DNA of 64,000 nucleotides. It comes from Syncephalis plumigaleata (lineage: Eukaryota > Zoopagomycota > Zoopagomycetes > Zoopagales > Piptocephalidaceae). The stretch spans positions 2,728,001 to 2,792,000 of the forward strand of contig JAIXMF010000001.1 of NCBI GenBank assembly GCA_025201365.1, written 5' to 3'. Under the pieces are notes generated by a model. It had not been told where the DNA came from and searched no databases. It saw only the letters and a program-made list of their open reading frames with translations. Positions 1-11,400 of this stretch are shown here, piece after piece. The position numbers and the translations under genes are program-made. The first letter of the stretch is position 1. Each line of letters begins with the position of its first letter.

Positions 1-1311
1 ATTTGTTCTATATCTATTGGTAAAGGAACTGTTAATGGACTCATGGTGTTTACTTGATATTTGTTCTTGTGAAATCACTAGAGCATTATTAGTGAAGCAA
101 GAGCATGCTTGTTTTCAGGAATGTTTGAACTATTCCGTAGATGATGCGACTTGTACTCATATCTCCTGCTTAGTGATTATTATTGGGTAGTTGCTTGCTT
201 ATACTCATAGCTAAAGCATCATGAATGTATTCAATAAACCTTTGGTAATATTGAAGAGAGTTTACATTGATGGCACAATAATAATCATCATGTTGAAAAC
301 AGGAACGATACGGCGAATGTATAACTAGTACGAAGCCATTAGATCAAATATAAAGGCAAACTGTTTATTCTAATAATAGTCGAGAATAGTTGCAGTGATG
401 ATGATACAAACCTATACCTCCCCTTTCTAAAACGTGTAGTATCTACTGGACTGATCTAGCAAGGTACTTATCAAAGCAATGAAACGGCGAAACTACAGCA
501 AGGAAGAAAAAGAGAAAGAAGGAAATGTATATGTGATGACATCAAAGAGCATTGTGCATCGTACGAAAGGCGTATGATTCAAAAGTGCAAAGCGGTCAAA
601 CGTATCATAGGCATGGGGGACCTGTGCATCAGTCATCGATGCACTCCAGTCAATCAGGCAGGTTCTAACCTCCATTAGTATGATTATTGGTACTGATTGC
701 AATGCATCACGACATGTCATCGAATGATCCCACAATCATATGGACATGAACATACTCGATGCTATTTATAATGCGATACGACATTCATCCGATGAATATG
801 ATCTATTGTCATTATTAATTACGCTGTATAAACCAGCATACTTACGATCTAATAAATCCATTCATTTACATACACATGCAGTATACTCTACCAACAGTTT
901 CCCCAATTGCTCATAGACTTGTGTAGCACATACTGAATCCTACTAGTATAATTACTAGCAATACTCAACATTATACCACCATCCTTTGTTGCTTTTATCT
1001 ATTTGTTGCTGAACTATAGGCGGCATTATACCATTGCAGCAAAGATACAATGACATTAAATGATACGAAGCTTACATTGCCGTATTCACGATACATACTC
1101 GAATAAACACAGATATTAAGCAATGTATGGCAATCAATTCAACGTGGAATAAAGCATTCGATACTTGCATGTCAATAATCATCATCCAAGATAGCCGTAA
1201 CATGCATTATAAGATATTAAAGAACTAGTAAGATTATTATTGTGATATATTTGGATTAGAATCAACAAATTGAATATTTGAAAGTGAAGGGAGACGAGCA
1301 TCGTATAAACA
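1..1311. other. Gene-free AT-rich stretch
   Basis: I see no convincing gene here. An 80-codon open frame on the minus strand (493-735) has no recognisable motif and no clear splice sites. The sequence is AT-rich with scattered short repeats. It may hold the end of a gene lying to the left of the window, but nothing in it lets me say so. Confidence 0.5.
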
Positions 1312-1876
1312 CAGGCTATTTCCATCCAATTTGCGCAGTTAGCCATTTGTCTTTACGAATAAATAATTGTTAACACTTACAAGGACTCCCGTATTCTGTT
1401 TCCCAGCCCCTCTCTGGAGAAGGACTAGGGCGATAGCGATTACCATCGCGGTTAATTTGTTATTTGTTGTTTGGTTCCCTCTTGATCTTGTTCTTCATTG
1501 CTTGAACGTTTAGAAGGAACAGCACCTCGTTCAAATTGTGTTGGAATACCCTTGTCCTTACGAACACTGCGAATAATCTGAATGAAGTTCAGACATGCTG
1601 TCATATCCCAATTCCATACACGATAATCAATAGCTACTTGTTAGTACATGACATGGCAATATCCAACTATACTAGCACACTTGTATCATCTACCTTATAG
1701 AATTGATGATGATAGTTATCGCTATCAATAAATGATCCATTACTAATACTGAATTGCTATTATTATCATGCTGTTTCAATTGGCATATCTACGATGATAA
1801 TGGTGTTAACAATTGTGCAATTTATTTATTAATAAAGAGCAAATGTTAAAGGATAAATGCGCAAATAGGTTTTATA
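1312..1876 (-). mobile_element. TA-flanked TIR element, copy 1 (worn)
   Basis: This is a non-autonomous DNA transposon copy. The left terminal repeat resembles CAGGCTTTTTCCATCC with one change; the right end (about 1855-1876) is degraded and only TGCGCAAAT is clear. The minus strand carries the family's conserved short coding exon (about 1474-1640), reading VAIDYRVWNWDMTACLNF and then a basic and Gln-rich tail. The usual Arg of the WNRD motif is Trp here. Just beyond the stop lies a hairpin-forming stretch (1402-1430). The copy lacks a clear TA at the left flank and looks older than the others. Right boundary is approximate. Confidence 0.7.
1402..1430 (-). ncRNA. Candidate structured RNA segment in copy 1
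   Basis: On the minus strand CCCTAGTCCTTCTCC is followed by a short loop and GAGGGGCTGGG, giving an imperfect stem. The same position in copies 3 and 5 forms a better stem. It lies between the stop of the short exon and the nearer terminal repeat. Its being a functional RNA is inference. Confidence 0.3.
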
Positions 1877-2048
1877 CTATAACAATGACGAGTTCTTGAG
1901 TGGAACAATTACAGCACCACGTCATTAGCACCATCATTGTTCCATCAACATTTGTCTCTCCTCCTCATACATTGACCTGTATACCCTTTATCTGTGCGCT
2001 TTTACTTACTCGCTCAACTTCTACGGTGATTAGCTACTCTTTACCATA

Positions 2049-3114
2049 ATGTCAATCAAGGTAGGCTGCTGTAAAGTAATGAATAAGTAGGACACGTAGG
2101 ATTAATACAAAATCATGCTTATAGGCAGAATTTGCGGTCAGCATGACGTGCGACTCATGCGTTAACGACATAAAAACTGTATTGAAAAATGAAGCTGGTT
2201 AGTAGACAGTAGACTAATCAATATATACACGCTAATAATTGTCGTTGTCGTTATTAGATGTCGACCGCATTGATATCGATTTAAAGAACCAAACGGTAGT
2301 TGTAGAAGGAAAGAGTAAGTGAATAGATAGAGCAACTGCATTGTATGTAACCAATTTATTTGAATGCGATAGCACCACCATCACGCTTAGCACGTCTCTT
2401 AAAACAGACGGGTCGTACGGTTATTGTACGAGGCATGGGCACCGCTCAAGGTAATGCTACATTGAACGCTATTCATGCTTACTAACTAGCTATTGCGATA
2501 TCGGTTGTTAAGGTGATCATGCAGGTGCCGCAGTTTGTATATTCGAATCCTACACGCCATTAGATGCTAGCGAGCCATTAACGCAGGATCGATCGGCCGA
2601 GCAACCGCGCGGACTTGCTCGTCTCGTACAAATCAATGATCAGTTGTGTTTACTAGATATTACCGTACAAGGTTTGGCGCCCGGTAAACATGGTGTTGCC
2701 ATTCATAGCAATGGTGATATTAGTCGTGGACCTGCCAGTTGCGGCGACCATTACGATCCTACGGGTAAAGCGACACATGGACCACCGGACAACGCTGATG
2801 GCAATACTGTAGCGCATGCCGGCGATCTAGGCAATATCACGGTGGATGAACACGGCTGGGGTGATCTCGTATTGGAGACACGTCGATTCCGCGTCTCTGA
2901 TGTGATCGGCCGTTCTATGGTAGTGGCCCATGGTGCTGATGATATGGGCGCTGGATTATCGGCTACCTCGTCGAAAGATGGCGGTGCAGGTCAAGGTGCA
3001 CTATGTGGAGTTATTGCACGATCAGCCGGTGTATTCGCTAATTCCAAGCGTGTCTGTGCCTGCGACGGACGTACTTTATGGGAGGAGGCACGTCTACAAG
3101 AACCTCGCTTGTAA
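2049..3114 (+). CDS. CCS1: Copper chaperone for superoxide dismutase
   Basis: This gene encodes the cytosolic chaperone that loads copper into Cu,Zn superoxide dismutase and forms its disulfide. I read five exons: 2049-2060, 2125-2197, 2258-2314, 2373-2450 and 2513-3114, all with GT-AG introns. Domain 1 is a heavy-metal-associated fold with the copper motif MTCDSC. Domain 2 is SOD-like (GLAPGKHGVAIHSNGD, then GDLGNI and a VVAHGADDMG segment). Domain 3 is the short tail with the CxC motif (RVCACDG) needed for copper transfer. All three hallmarks are present, and total length is about 255 residues, normal for the family. The start is the only ATG that opens into the MTCxxC exon. Neighbours on both sides are copies of the TIR element. 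Confidence 0.9.
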
Positions 3115-3241
3115 TGGTTCATATACATAAATACGTACATATGTGTCTATGTGTTTGACAGTGAACAAATAGTAAAGTAAACTTTAAATTTATCAATGTT
3201 AGTATTGAAAGTTTACCCGTTCGTTGTTGTCAGGATGACTA

Positions 3242-3787
3242 CAGGCTTTTTCCATCCAATTTGCGCAGTTAGCCTTCTGTTATTACGAATAAATAATATT
3301 TAACACTTACAACTAGCCTGTATTTTGAGGTGTAGATAGCGATAACTATCACGGATGTATTGTTTTTTGTTGTTTGGTTCCCTCTGGATCTTGCTCATCA
3401 TTGCTTGAACGTTTAGAAGGAACGGCATCTCGTTGAAATTGTTCTGGAATACGGCCTTTAGCACGAAGACCGTGAATAATCTGAATGAAATTCAGACATG
3501 CAGCCATATCCCGATTCCATAGACGATAATCAATAGCTACTTGTAAGTACATGACATGGCAATATCCAACTATACTAGTACACTTGTATCATCTACCTTA
3601 TAGAATTGATGATGATAGTTATCGCTATCAATAAATGATCCATTACTAATACTGAATTGTTATTATTATCATGCTGTGTCAATTGGCATTTCTATGGTAA
3701 TAATGGTGTTAACAATTGAGTAAATCTATTTATTAATAAACTGCAAACGTTAAAGGATAAATGCGCAAATTGGATGGAAAAACCCTG
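3242..3787 (-). mobile_element. TA-flanked TIR element, copy 2
   Basis: A 546-bp copy with two clear terminal inverted repeats (CAGGCTTTTTCCATCC... and ...GGATGGAAAAACCCTG) flanked on each side by TA (3240-3241 and 3788-3789), the target duplication typical of Tc1/mariner-type elements. On the minus strand the conserved exon (3349-3552) reads VAIDYRLWNRDMAACLNF, then a basic tail and stop. The hairpin seen in copies 1, 3 and 5 has been lost or replaced here (3310-3345). It sits between CCS1 and REI1, about 130 bp past the CCS1 stop. No transposase is encoded. Confidence 0.85.
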
Positions 3788-4003
3788 TAATTAATTTTTT
3801 ATTTATTTTTTATTCATGCTTGAATTGTAACTTCTTGCTTTTCTCTTTCCTATTGATTGATAAACCCTTTCATACTTTCAAATCAATACATATATTCTCT
3901 CTTTCTCTCTCTCTATTATTACTATCGAGTTAGCTTTTTACTGCTCTACAGAATATTGACGTTGTACCCATTCTATTTGTCCACCGTGTTAATAGTAGAT
4001 ACA

Positions 4004-5788
4004 ATGTCGGAAATTACAACAAATACACCTGGTGCAGATAGTGGAGTGACAGAGGGAAACCATAGATTTACTTGTCTAGCCTGTCATGTGGCATTTCACT
4101 CGGCTGATCACCAGCGACAACACTATCGAACGGATTGGCATCGTTACAACTTGAAGCGTAAAGTAGCCGAACTGGCCCCAGTTACTGCTGAACAATTTGC
4201 CGAGAAACTACTAGGTAGGTTGGCATAATTCATTAACGATGTATATCTCTTCTTCAGCTGCTAATAATAACAATAATAGCACAACGAACTCAGGCGGATG
4301 AAGCACAAGCACAAGCATCATATACAAACGAGTGTCGTATTTGCGGGTAAGTGATAGTCCTATAACTACTACTAAAAGAGATATAAATACTTATCATCAT
4401 CATTGTGTAATATTATTAAATGAAATAGAAAAAACTTTGCATCTGAAAATGCTTACACGCATCATATGCGATCAAAGAAACATCGAGAAACGGAACAACG
4501 AATCGCTCAGGGTAAGTGATGCAAATTGTCGCTCTTCTTTTGTTGCTCATATCCTTTGTTATCGATTATGCTTTTATTGCTAACAGGTAAGCAAACACCT
4601 GCTAAACCGCAACGATCTGCTACACATCGCGTACAAGCCTATGACACGATGAGTAATGCTTCATCGGCCATGGATTCTATTCCTGCATTTAATGAAGTGG
4701 AAGAAGACGTGAAACCATCATCATCGTCTGCAACAACCACAGCAGCAGCAGCAGCAGCAGCAGAAACAACAGCCATCGACGATGATGGCATGATCGATGA
4801 GACAGCCTCACCCGAAGAGGTGATGCGTGCCATTGACGAGCATATTGCTCAGGCACCCCGACTAGCCGATGAGGACTGCCTATTCTGTACGCATAGGAGT
4901 GAATCATTTGAAAGCAACATGCTACATATGAAGAAGCAACATAGCCTATTCATTCCTGATATGGACTATCTGGTGAATCTACGTGGTCTCATCCGCTATT
5001 TAGGCGAGAAGATCTCTGTGGGTAACATTTGTCTCTATTGTAATGGACGCGGTCGTAACATGCGTAGTATGGAGGCAGTACGTCGTCATATGGTAAGTGT
5101 CATCAGTCGACATTGATACGAAATAAACAGCATCGATAATATATACTTACATCTATACAGATTGACAAGGGTCACACCAAGATTGCTTATGGCAATGAAC
5201 GAGATGTCCTCGAGATTGCCGATTTCTACGATTTCCGCACTAGTTATCCCGATCACGCTGAACGTCATAGCAATGAAGGGGATGAAGACGAGGAGATGCC
5301 GCTAGCTGAAACGTAAGCTTACCATTTGTTTGTCTAGTTAGTTATCTAGTTATTAACAAATCATCCCACCTAGCGATTCTGGCATTATTGATGAAGGTTA
5401 CGAATTGGTGTTACCATCAGGTGCACGTATTGGTCATCGAGCACTACGTCGCTACTATCAACAGAATGTTCGTCCAGAAGATGTAAGTAATAAGATGAAA
5501 TGCTACACTAGTAGTAGTAGTAGTCATGTTAGTAATCATATACATAATGTATGAATGAATGAATAGAATCGTGAATCCGTTCAAGTACATAAACTATTGA
5601 CGCAACACGGCCATCAAGGCGTACAACGTGCTCAGACCGAGTGTCGTGCCCTACAATTGATGAGTGAATTCCAACGACGTCAAGTGTTCTCGCATCAAGA
5701 GTCACGTCGTCGTAACGACTTTAGAACTCGGGTTGGAGTCAAGGCCAATGCTCTGCAACGCTATTTCCGTGAACAGGTTCTTTATTAG
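4004..5788 (+). CDS. REI1: Pre-60S ribosome maturation zinc-finger protein REI1/ZNF622
   Basis: REI1-family proteins act late in cytoplasmic 60S subunit maturation, recycling Arx1. The spliced product is about 460 residues. Two N-terminal U1-type C2H2 fingers are visible: FTCLACHVAFHSADHQRQHY in exon 1 and CRICGKNFASENAYTHHMRS across exons 2-3. Next comes an acidic, Ser/Ala-rich linker with a GCA-repeat poly-Ala run (about 4740-4762). Two central fingers follow: DCLFCTHRSESFESNMLHM and CLYCNGRGRNMRSMEAVRRH. The C-terminal block (GYELVLPSGARIGHRALRRY, then a long helical basic end) is typical of the family. Introns are short with GTAAG donors. ATG 4004 begins MSEITTNTPG; an in-frame ATG upstream at 3857 only adds a hydrophobic stretch that I take as 5' UTR. 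Confidence 0.88.
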
Positions 5789-6320
5789 AAAACAAAGAAC
5801 GCACGAACAAAGGAACGAAAGAAGGAACGAAAGAAGGAAAGAAGGCGTTAATTCTATCGATTGGAGTATAGAGTTGGCGTTGTTAACCTGTTTTCTTGTA
5901 CACCGTAGTGTTGTGTTTTCTTATTAGCATCGTCATCGTCACATCATCGTCACCATCGTCATTATTCCTACTGTTGTTGCTGTTGTCTTATTCTCCTCAT
6001 TTACTTACCGGTTAATAGATAATTGATTATTTTGGGTTATTACTTGTAACCAATGGTCATTTACATTGATTATCCATTACCGTAGCAATAAATTTAGCAT
6101 TGTGCTTTATTATTTGTTAAACTCTTATACATCGCCTTTGTTCTCGTACCACCAATGTTGAATAAAAGTGTATAGCTTATGATAAGCAGTTGTGACAATG
6201 TTCATTTAACCAACTAAACGAAATAAATCATGTCATTGGATCGATTGAATAGCGGTGTTTTAATGATGACAATGACTCATTATCTGATATCATTACATGA
6301 TCGCATTCGTTGATGTAATA
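5789..6320. other. Spacer between REI1 and TIR copy 3
   Basis: The first part has a GGAACGAAAGAA-type repeated purine run and CATCGTCAC-like repeats, then AT-rich sequence with AATAAA motifs that could end the REI1 transcript. No further gene is seen. Confidence 0.5.
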
Positions 6321-7377
6321 CAGGCTTTTTCCATCCAATTTGCGCAGTTAGCTTTTTGTTTTATGAATAAATAATATTTAACACTTACAAGTACAAGTAC
6401 CCCCGTATTCTGTTTCCCAGCCCCCCTTCCCTTTGGGGAAAGACTGGGGTGATAGCGATAACCATCACGGATGAGTTGTTTTTTGTTGTTTGGTTCCCTC
6501 TTGATCTTGCTCATCATTTCTTGAATGATTGGAAGCAACGACACTTGGATGAGGGTGTGTTGGAACATCGGTTCCACTACAAAGGCAGTTGGTGATTTGA
6601 ATGAAATCCAGACGAGCAACCATAACCCCGATTCCACAAACGATACTCGAGTCCTTTAACTTGCATGTCCTCTTAATCATTGTTTCGATGTGTGCATCTA
6701 ATAGAATAATGAATTAGTATACTGTAATAAATATCAAAGTGTAATGAGATATACTTACCGTAAGGGATCATGACAAGTAATAGGACACTTTCTCATTGAT
6801 AGTGTGGGAGCTATGGTTGCTCGATTTGCTCAAGCACAATGTGTAGACGATATACAATAAGGTAGTGTGGGTAGAGTGTAATAGGGACGATTGAACTGGA
6901 AGGTGAAGATAAGTTTATTCAATTCGTACAAAATAGGACCCATATTTATAGTGGAATAATGTATATAGGTGTGAAGATATTTGCATAGCGGCTGATAACA
7001 ACTCACTCAGACCCATAGTCTGAGCTGTCCTCGGTTCACATTTCATTAACATCGCTGTATGTACTTATCAACATGTTCCCGCGACCCGGATAACGGTTTA
7101 TTGCAACGAGCCGAAAAGCTTTCATGTAAAAGGAGAAGACAACAAGATTCACGCTCCTACTTTCACATCGAATAAATCCCACTTTCTCTCTATCCTAGTG
7201 TATAATCTTTTTATTGTAATCATTATTATAATTGTAACAGTGTTATGGATTACGTTTTAGATTTCCCTTAATCCCATTTCACAACTATTATATTAATGTT
7301 AACAATTGTGTAGAGTTATCCATTAATAAACTGCAAATGTTAAAGGATAAATGCGCAAATTGGATGGAAAAACACTG
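6321..7377 (-). mobile_element. TA-flanked TIR element, copy 3 (long form)
   Basis: At 1057 bp this is the longest copy. Both terminal repeats are clear and TA flanks both ends (6319-6320 and 7378-7379). It keeps the family's short exon, here diverged (6465-6660 on the minus strand; WNR is followed by a one-base change of frame and then DFIQI), and the best-formed hairpin (6415-6449). About 500 bp not found in the short copies lie at 6690-7250. In them the minus strand shows an intron-like segment (GTAAGTAT near 6758 to TATTAG near 6700), so this copy retains more of the ancestral gene. The older frame is interrupted by stops, so the copy is not coding now. Confidence 0.8.
6415..6449 (-). ncRNA. 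Candidate guide-RNA-like hairpin in copy 3
   Basis: On the minus strand CCCCAGTCTTTCCCC pairs with GGGAAGGGGGGCTGGG around a short loop. It lies between the stop of the WNRD-type exon and the transposon end, about 95 bp from the terminal repeat tip. Copy 5 has nearly the same hairpin. Structure is seen; an RNA role is inferred by analogy with TnpB/Fanzor loci. Confidence 0.35.
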
Positions 7378-8023
7378 TAGTTTGCACTTGTGTTATCCAT
7401 ACAAATACATGTACATGTTAATTAATGTCAAAGTTATCTATAGCTGGTAGAATGTATACACATGTATGTAGAGAGAGAATGGAAGGAATGGCACATCACG
7501 CGGTCTAGTATAAACAGGTATACAACGCGCGCTATTCCATACAAGGCATACGCTAGTCCATAAGGCAACCTGTCGACAAACATAGAGAACCGACTTTTGT
7601 AGTCATCATTGAATAATGACACAAAAATTCACATGTACAAACAATGAATTGTAGGCGCACTAATCATTTGCCGTTATCGTAATAGTAATCATCATTGCAA
7701 ATGGTTCAATTTGAGATAGAGTATGGTTGTTGTACTACACTACGCTAAAGATCAGCGTTATTAACTGTGAGCTAATTGATTGATTTATCTCTATGCTCAT
7801 ACACAGGCGATCATATAGTACAAACTACGTAGTTTGTACTAACCTGTACGACAATACGATCAGCGTTTGATTATCGTCTCATTTTGGAAACTGAGAAAAG
7901 AAGGAAAGAAGGAAGAAAGGCTTGAATCGACTGTTACAGATCAGATTTGCAATTAATAATGACACTACTAGTGCTAGTGCTGTTGTTGATGGGAAAGATT
8001 CAGGTAAAAAGATTACACGAATG
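7378..8023 (+). other. Spacer and possible host exon left of the retrotransposon
   Basis: Mostly AT-rich. It contains a perfect 24-bp palindrome at 7817-7840. From about 7880 a purine-rich stretch opens into a Ser/Thr-codon-rich frame (about 7946-8023) that runs up to the LTR. The matching frame resumes at 13778 after the element. No start codon or domain can be assigned. Confidence 0.35.
7817..7840. repeat. Perfect 24-bp palindrome
   Basis: The half-site AGTACAAACTAC is followed directly by its exact reverse complement with no loop. It could be a dimeric protein-binding site or a chance palindrome. It lies about 180 bp from the retrotransposon insertion. Confidence 0.8.
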
Positions 8024-8423
8024 TGTGGCGGGGGGTTATTGACGGGTCTGACGTGGGTAGCCATGTTGCTTCTCCTAGCTCGTTGGGCGGCAATGTAACT
8101 AGGCTTAATGAATCGCTCGTAATAATCCGTCGTGTAACTCTTTCCTAACTGTACACTCGTACAGCTTTCTCTCTCTACGTATAAAGAACACTAGCCAACT
8201 CTGACTAGGGACAACGATAGGACACACACACAAACTATTTCAAAACGGAACTTTTTTTATTATAATTTACGTGCTTCGTAGAAGCTTATATATGTATGAA
8301 TATCTGGTTAGGTAAGTCACAACATACAAACGTGCAATGCAACCGCAAAAGTATTGCAAGCGGCATCGTGAATTATATACTTTTTTAATTAATGTCTTAT
8401 GGAGACGATGTGTCCGCACCACA
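8024..8423 (-). repeat. LTR of the Ty3/Gypsy element (3' LTR)
   Basis: 400-bp direct repeat with TGTGG...CCACA ends, practically identical to 13375-13773. As the element lies on the minus strand, this is its 3' LTR. A purine-rich stretch suited to plus-strand priming lies just inside it. Confidence 0.93.
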
Positions 8424-8456
8424 ATCTCCAGGGCCCAATTGAAGTCAGCATTGACT

Positions 8457-11400
8457 TCATTCAGCAGCCAACTTCATTGGCGCAAAATATCGCTTAAGGC
8501 GATGACCGGACACGCTTGTCTTCATAACTGTACCATCTAATTCTGCCAACAGATACACTCCTCGTGCTGGACAGTCAACCACTACATATGGACCGCTCCA
8601 CTTGGCGACTAGCTTGCCATGGTACCTAGGTACGACTTTTTGTTGCCTCATCAGCACCATGTCACCTTCCGTCAATCGTCCCTCTCTCACGTTCTTCTTG
8701 TCATCGTAATAGCGTTTGTTCTGACGTCTTGCCCTGTCTAATTTCACCCCCGCTCCTTCTCTTACCCACGCGTTGACTAATAATTGCTCAGCACGTGTTG
8801 CTAACAATTCTTCCGTTGACACCTCCTTCTTCCACGGTATTGTCAACCAGGTTTCCTCTTCTATGTCGAACGGGAGTACGCAACTCTGTCCGTATACCAG
8901 CTGATATGGGCTTCTTCCTGTCGTCCTCTTCGTCGTTATTCGGTCAGCCCACAGTACAGCATGTAAGTACTTAGGCCACTGCGTTACGTCTTCTCCTACT
9001 AGCTTGACTAACCCTCTCTTCAACTCTTGGTGTCCTCGCTCCACCATGCCATTCGTCTGCGGATGATAAGCAGTAGTGAAGTGCAGCACGATACCATCCT
9101 CCATAGCTGCTTCACGCACTTGCTTCCCGTACAGTTCTCCTCTATCCGCTATCACCTCCCCCGGTATTCCGAACCTGCATATAACCTCCTCGTACAAGAA
9201 TTTGTACACTTCTACCGCCGTATTCTTCTCTAGCGCTCTAGCTTCTACCCATCCGCTAAAGTCGTCCCTGGCTACCGCTAGATACTCCTTGCCATCCTCC
9301 GAACGTGGCATCCTCATCAAGTCAACTCCTACCCGCTTGAACAAAGTAGAACCCAAGAATGGCTTCAACTCTTCCACTTCCTCTCGATGTCCGCATCGCT
9401 GGCAGGCGTCACACGTCTTCACCACTTCCTTGCAGGTATCGTACATCTTAGGCCAATAAAATCGATTGCTGCACAGGCGGTAAGTAGACTCCACTCCTCG
9501 ATGCGCGAAGGGGTGTCCTTGATGTACCGCTACTACTATTCTGACTTGCTCTTTGGCCTCCTCGATCACTCGCTTAGGCATACCTCTCTTGTCGCGTTTG
9601 AACAGCAATCCATCATGCAAGAAGAACTTCTTTGCTTGTTCCCGTATCCTCCGCCGATCCGCGTCCGTCGAACCCTCTGGTAAGTAGCCCTTGCTCAGGT
9701 AGTGTAACAATTGATAATATGGGTCACCTTTCGTGCTATCAGCGCTAACTTGTTGTACCTTGTCGACAGACATCTCCTCTTCTTCCTCATCCAGCTCCAC
9801 GATCCTGTAGTTCCACAGCACGTCTTCGTCTCCGCTGTCCGATAGCTCTCGCTCATCTAGAGTGGTCCTGCTCAGCGCGTCCGCCACTACGTTCTTGTCA
9901 CCGGGAATGTGACATATTTCGTAATCGAACAACGCAAGATAAGCTACCCATCTACTTGCTGCATCATTCGGTAAGTCCGGCTTCTTCAACATACCGATCA
10001 CCGACCGAGCGTCAGTCTCTATGATGAAATGCACGCCGTGCACATATTTCCGCAGCTTCTTCGCCATCTGATACAGACCGTATAACTCCCTCTTTACCTG
10101 CGCGTACCTCCTCTGCGTAGGATTGAATAAGCAGCTTTCATATCTGACCGCTCTCCTTATTCCGTCGGCTCCTTCTTGTCCCAGGACAGCACCAGCACCT
10201 ACGGGACTGGCATCGACCGTAAGCACCAAGAACTTCGCACCAGCACCATAATCAGGAGGTGTAATCACCGGGTAAGTGGAAATTCGTCTCTTCAATTCCT
10301 CGAAACTGCGTTGCTGCTCCTCGCCCCAATAGAACGGCACTGACTTCTTCTGAAGATGATACAACGGCTCCGCGACGATAGAGAACTGCGATATCAATGG
10401 CCTATAGAACGCGCAACAAGCCACGAACGATCGCACTTCCGTCTTGTTAACAGGTACTGGCCACTTCTGTATCTTCTCAGCCTTCTCTTCGGTCACTGTC
10501 CTTCCACTAGGAGTGCACTGATAACCTAGCACTTCCACCTCGCTCATGCCGAATCTGCACTTCATTCCGCTCACCGTCAAACCAGCCTCCTTCAGCGTCG
10601 CCATCACCTTCACCACATCAAGCACATGATCATACACATACTTCCTCACTCCAGGCAGCACCTCGTGTTGCTCAGCCTCCATAGGTCCCTTCACCACACC
10701 GTCATCGACAAATATAGCAACCTTCTCCGGCATATGATGTCTCAACACCTTAGTGACGATGCGCTGGAAGATGCCGACACTATTGCACCAACCCATCGGC
10801 AATCTCGTCATACGTACCAACCCAATAGGTGTATTGAGCGCAAAGATATCTCTGTCACGCACATCAATGGGGATTTGGTCATACCCAGAATACAGATCGA
10901 ACGTAGATATAATGGCGCGACCGGACACATCTTCTATCAGTTCTTCACTCAACGGTGGCGTATTAGCATTCTTGACGGTTACTGAGTTAACTTGCTGCAA
11001 GTCTTGTATGAAGCGCAACTTCTTCTTGTCCTTCTTGGCTATCACGAACCACCGGTTACTGTAGGCTCCACTACTTGACTCGATGACTCCACTCTCCATC
11101 TTGACACGCAGCAGCTCCACCACTTGATCGAAGATCGCCCTCGGGATAGGTATGGATCGCTGATACCACGGCTCATGCTTCACAGTGGGTATCCTGATAG
11201 GCGGCTCCACCTCAGGACGTAACAGGCCCATCTCCTCGTCATTGAACGCAAAGGCTTGATCCACGGTAAGTAATTGCTGCTTGAAAAACGCTACTTCTTC
11301 CTTTCGCAGGACGTCGTCACCGATCACCATTGCCGCAAGGCGTTCCTCCGTAAGCCTCTTCGCCAAAGGTCGCACAACACTTGCCAACTCCTGAGGACGC

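Noticed and set aside
493-735. 80-codon minus-strand frame as a gene
   Set aside because: No recognisable content and no clear splice sites; length is within chance.
3857-4003. Upstream ATG extension of REI1
   Set aside because: The added residues are a hydrophobic low-complexity stretch unlike the family; ATG 4004 gives the expected N-terminus.
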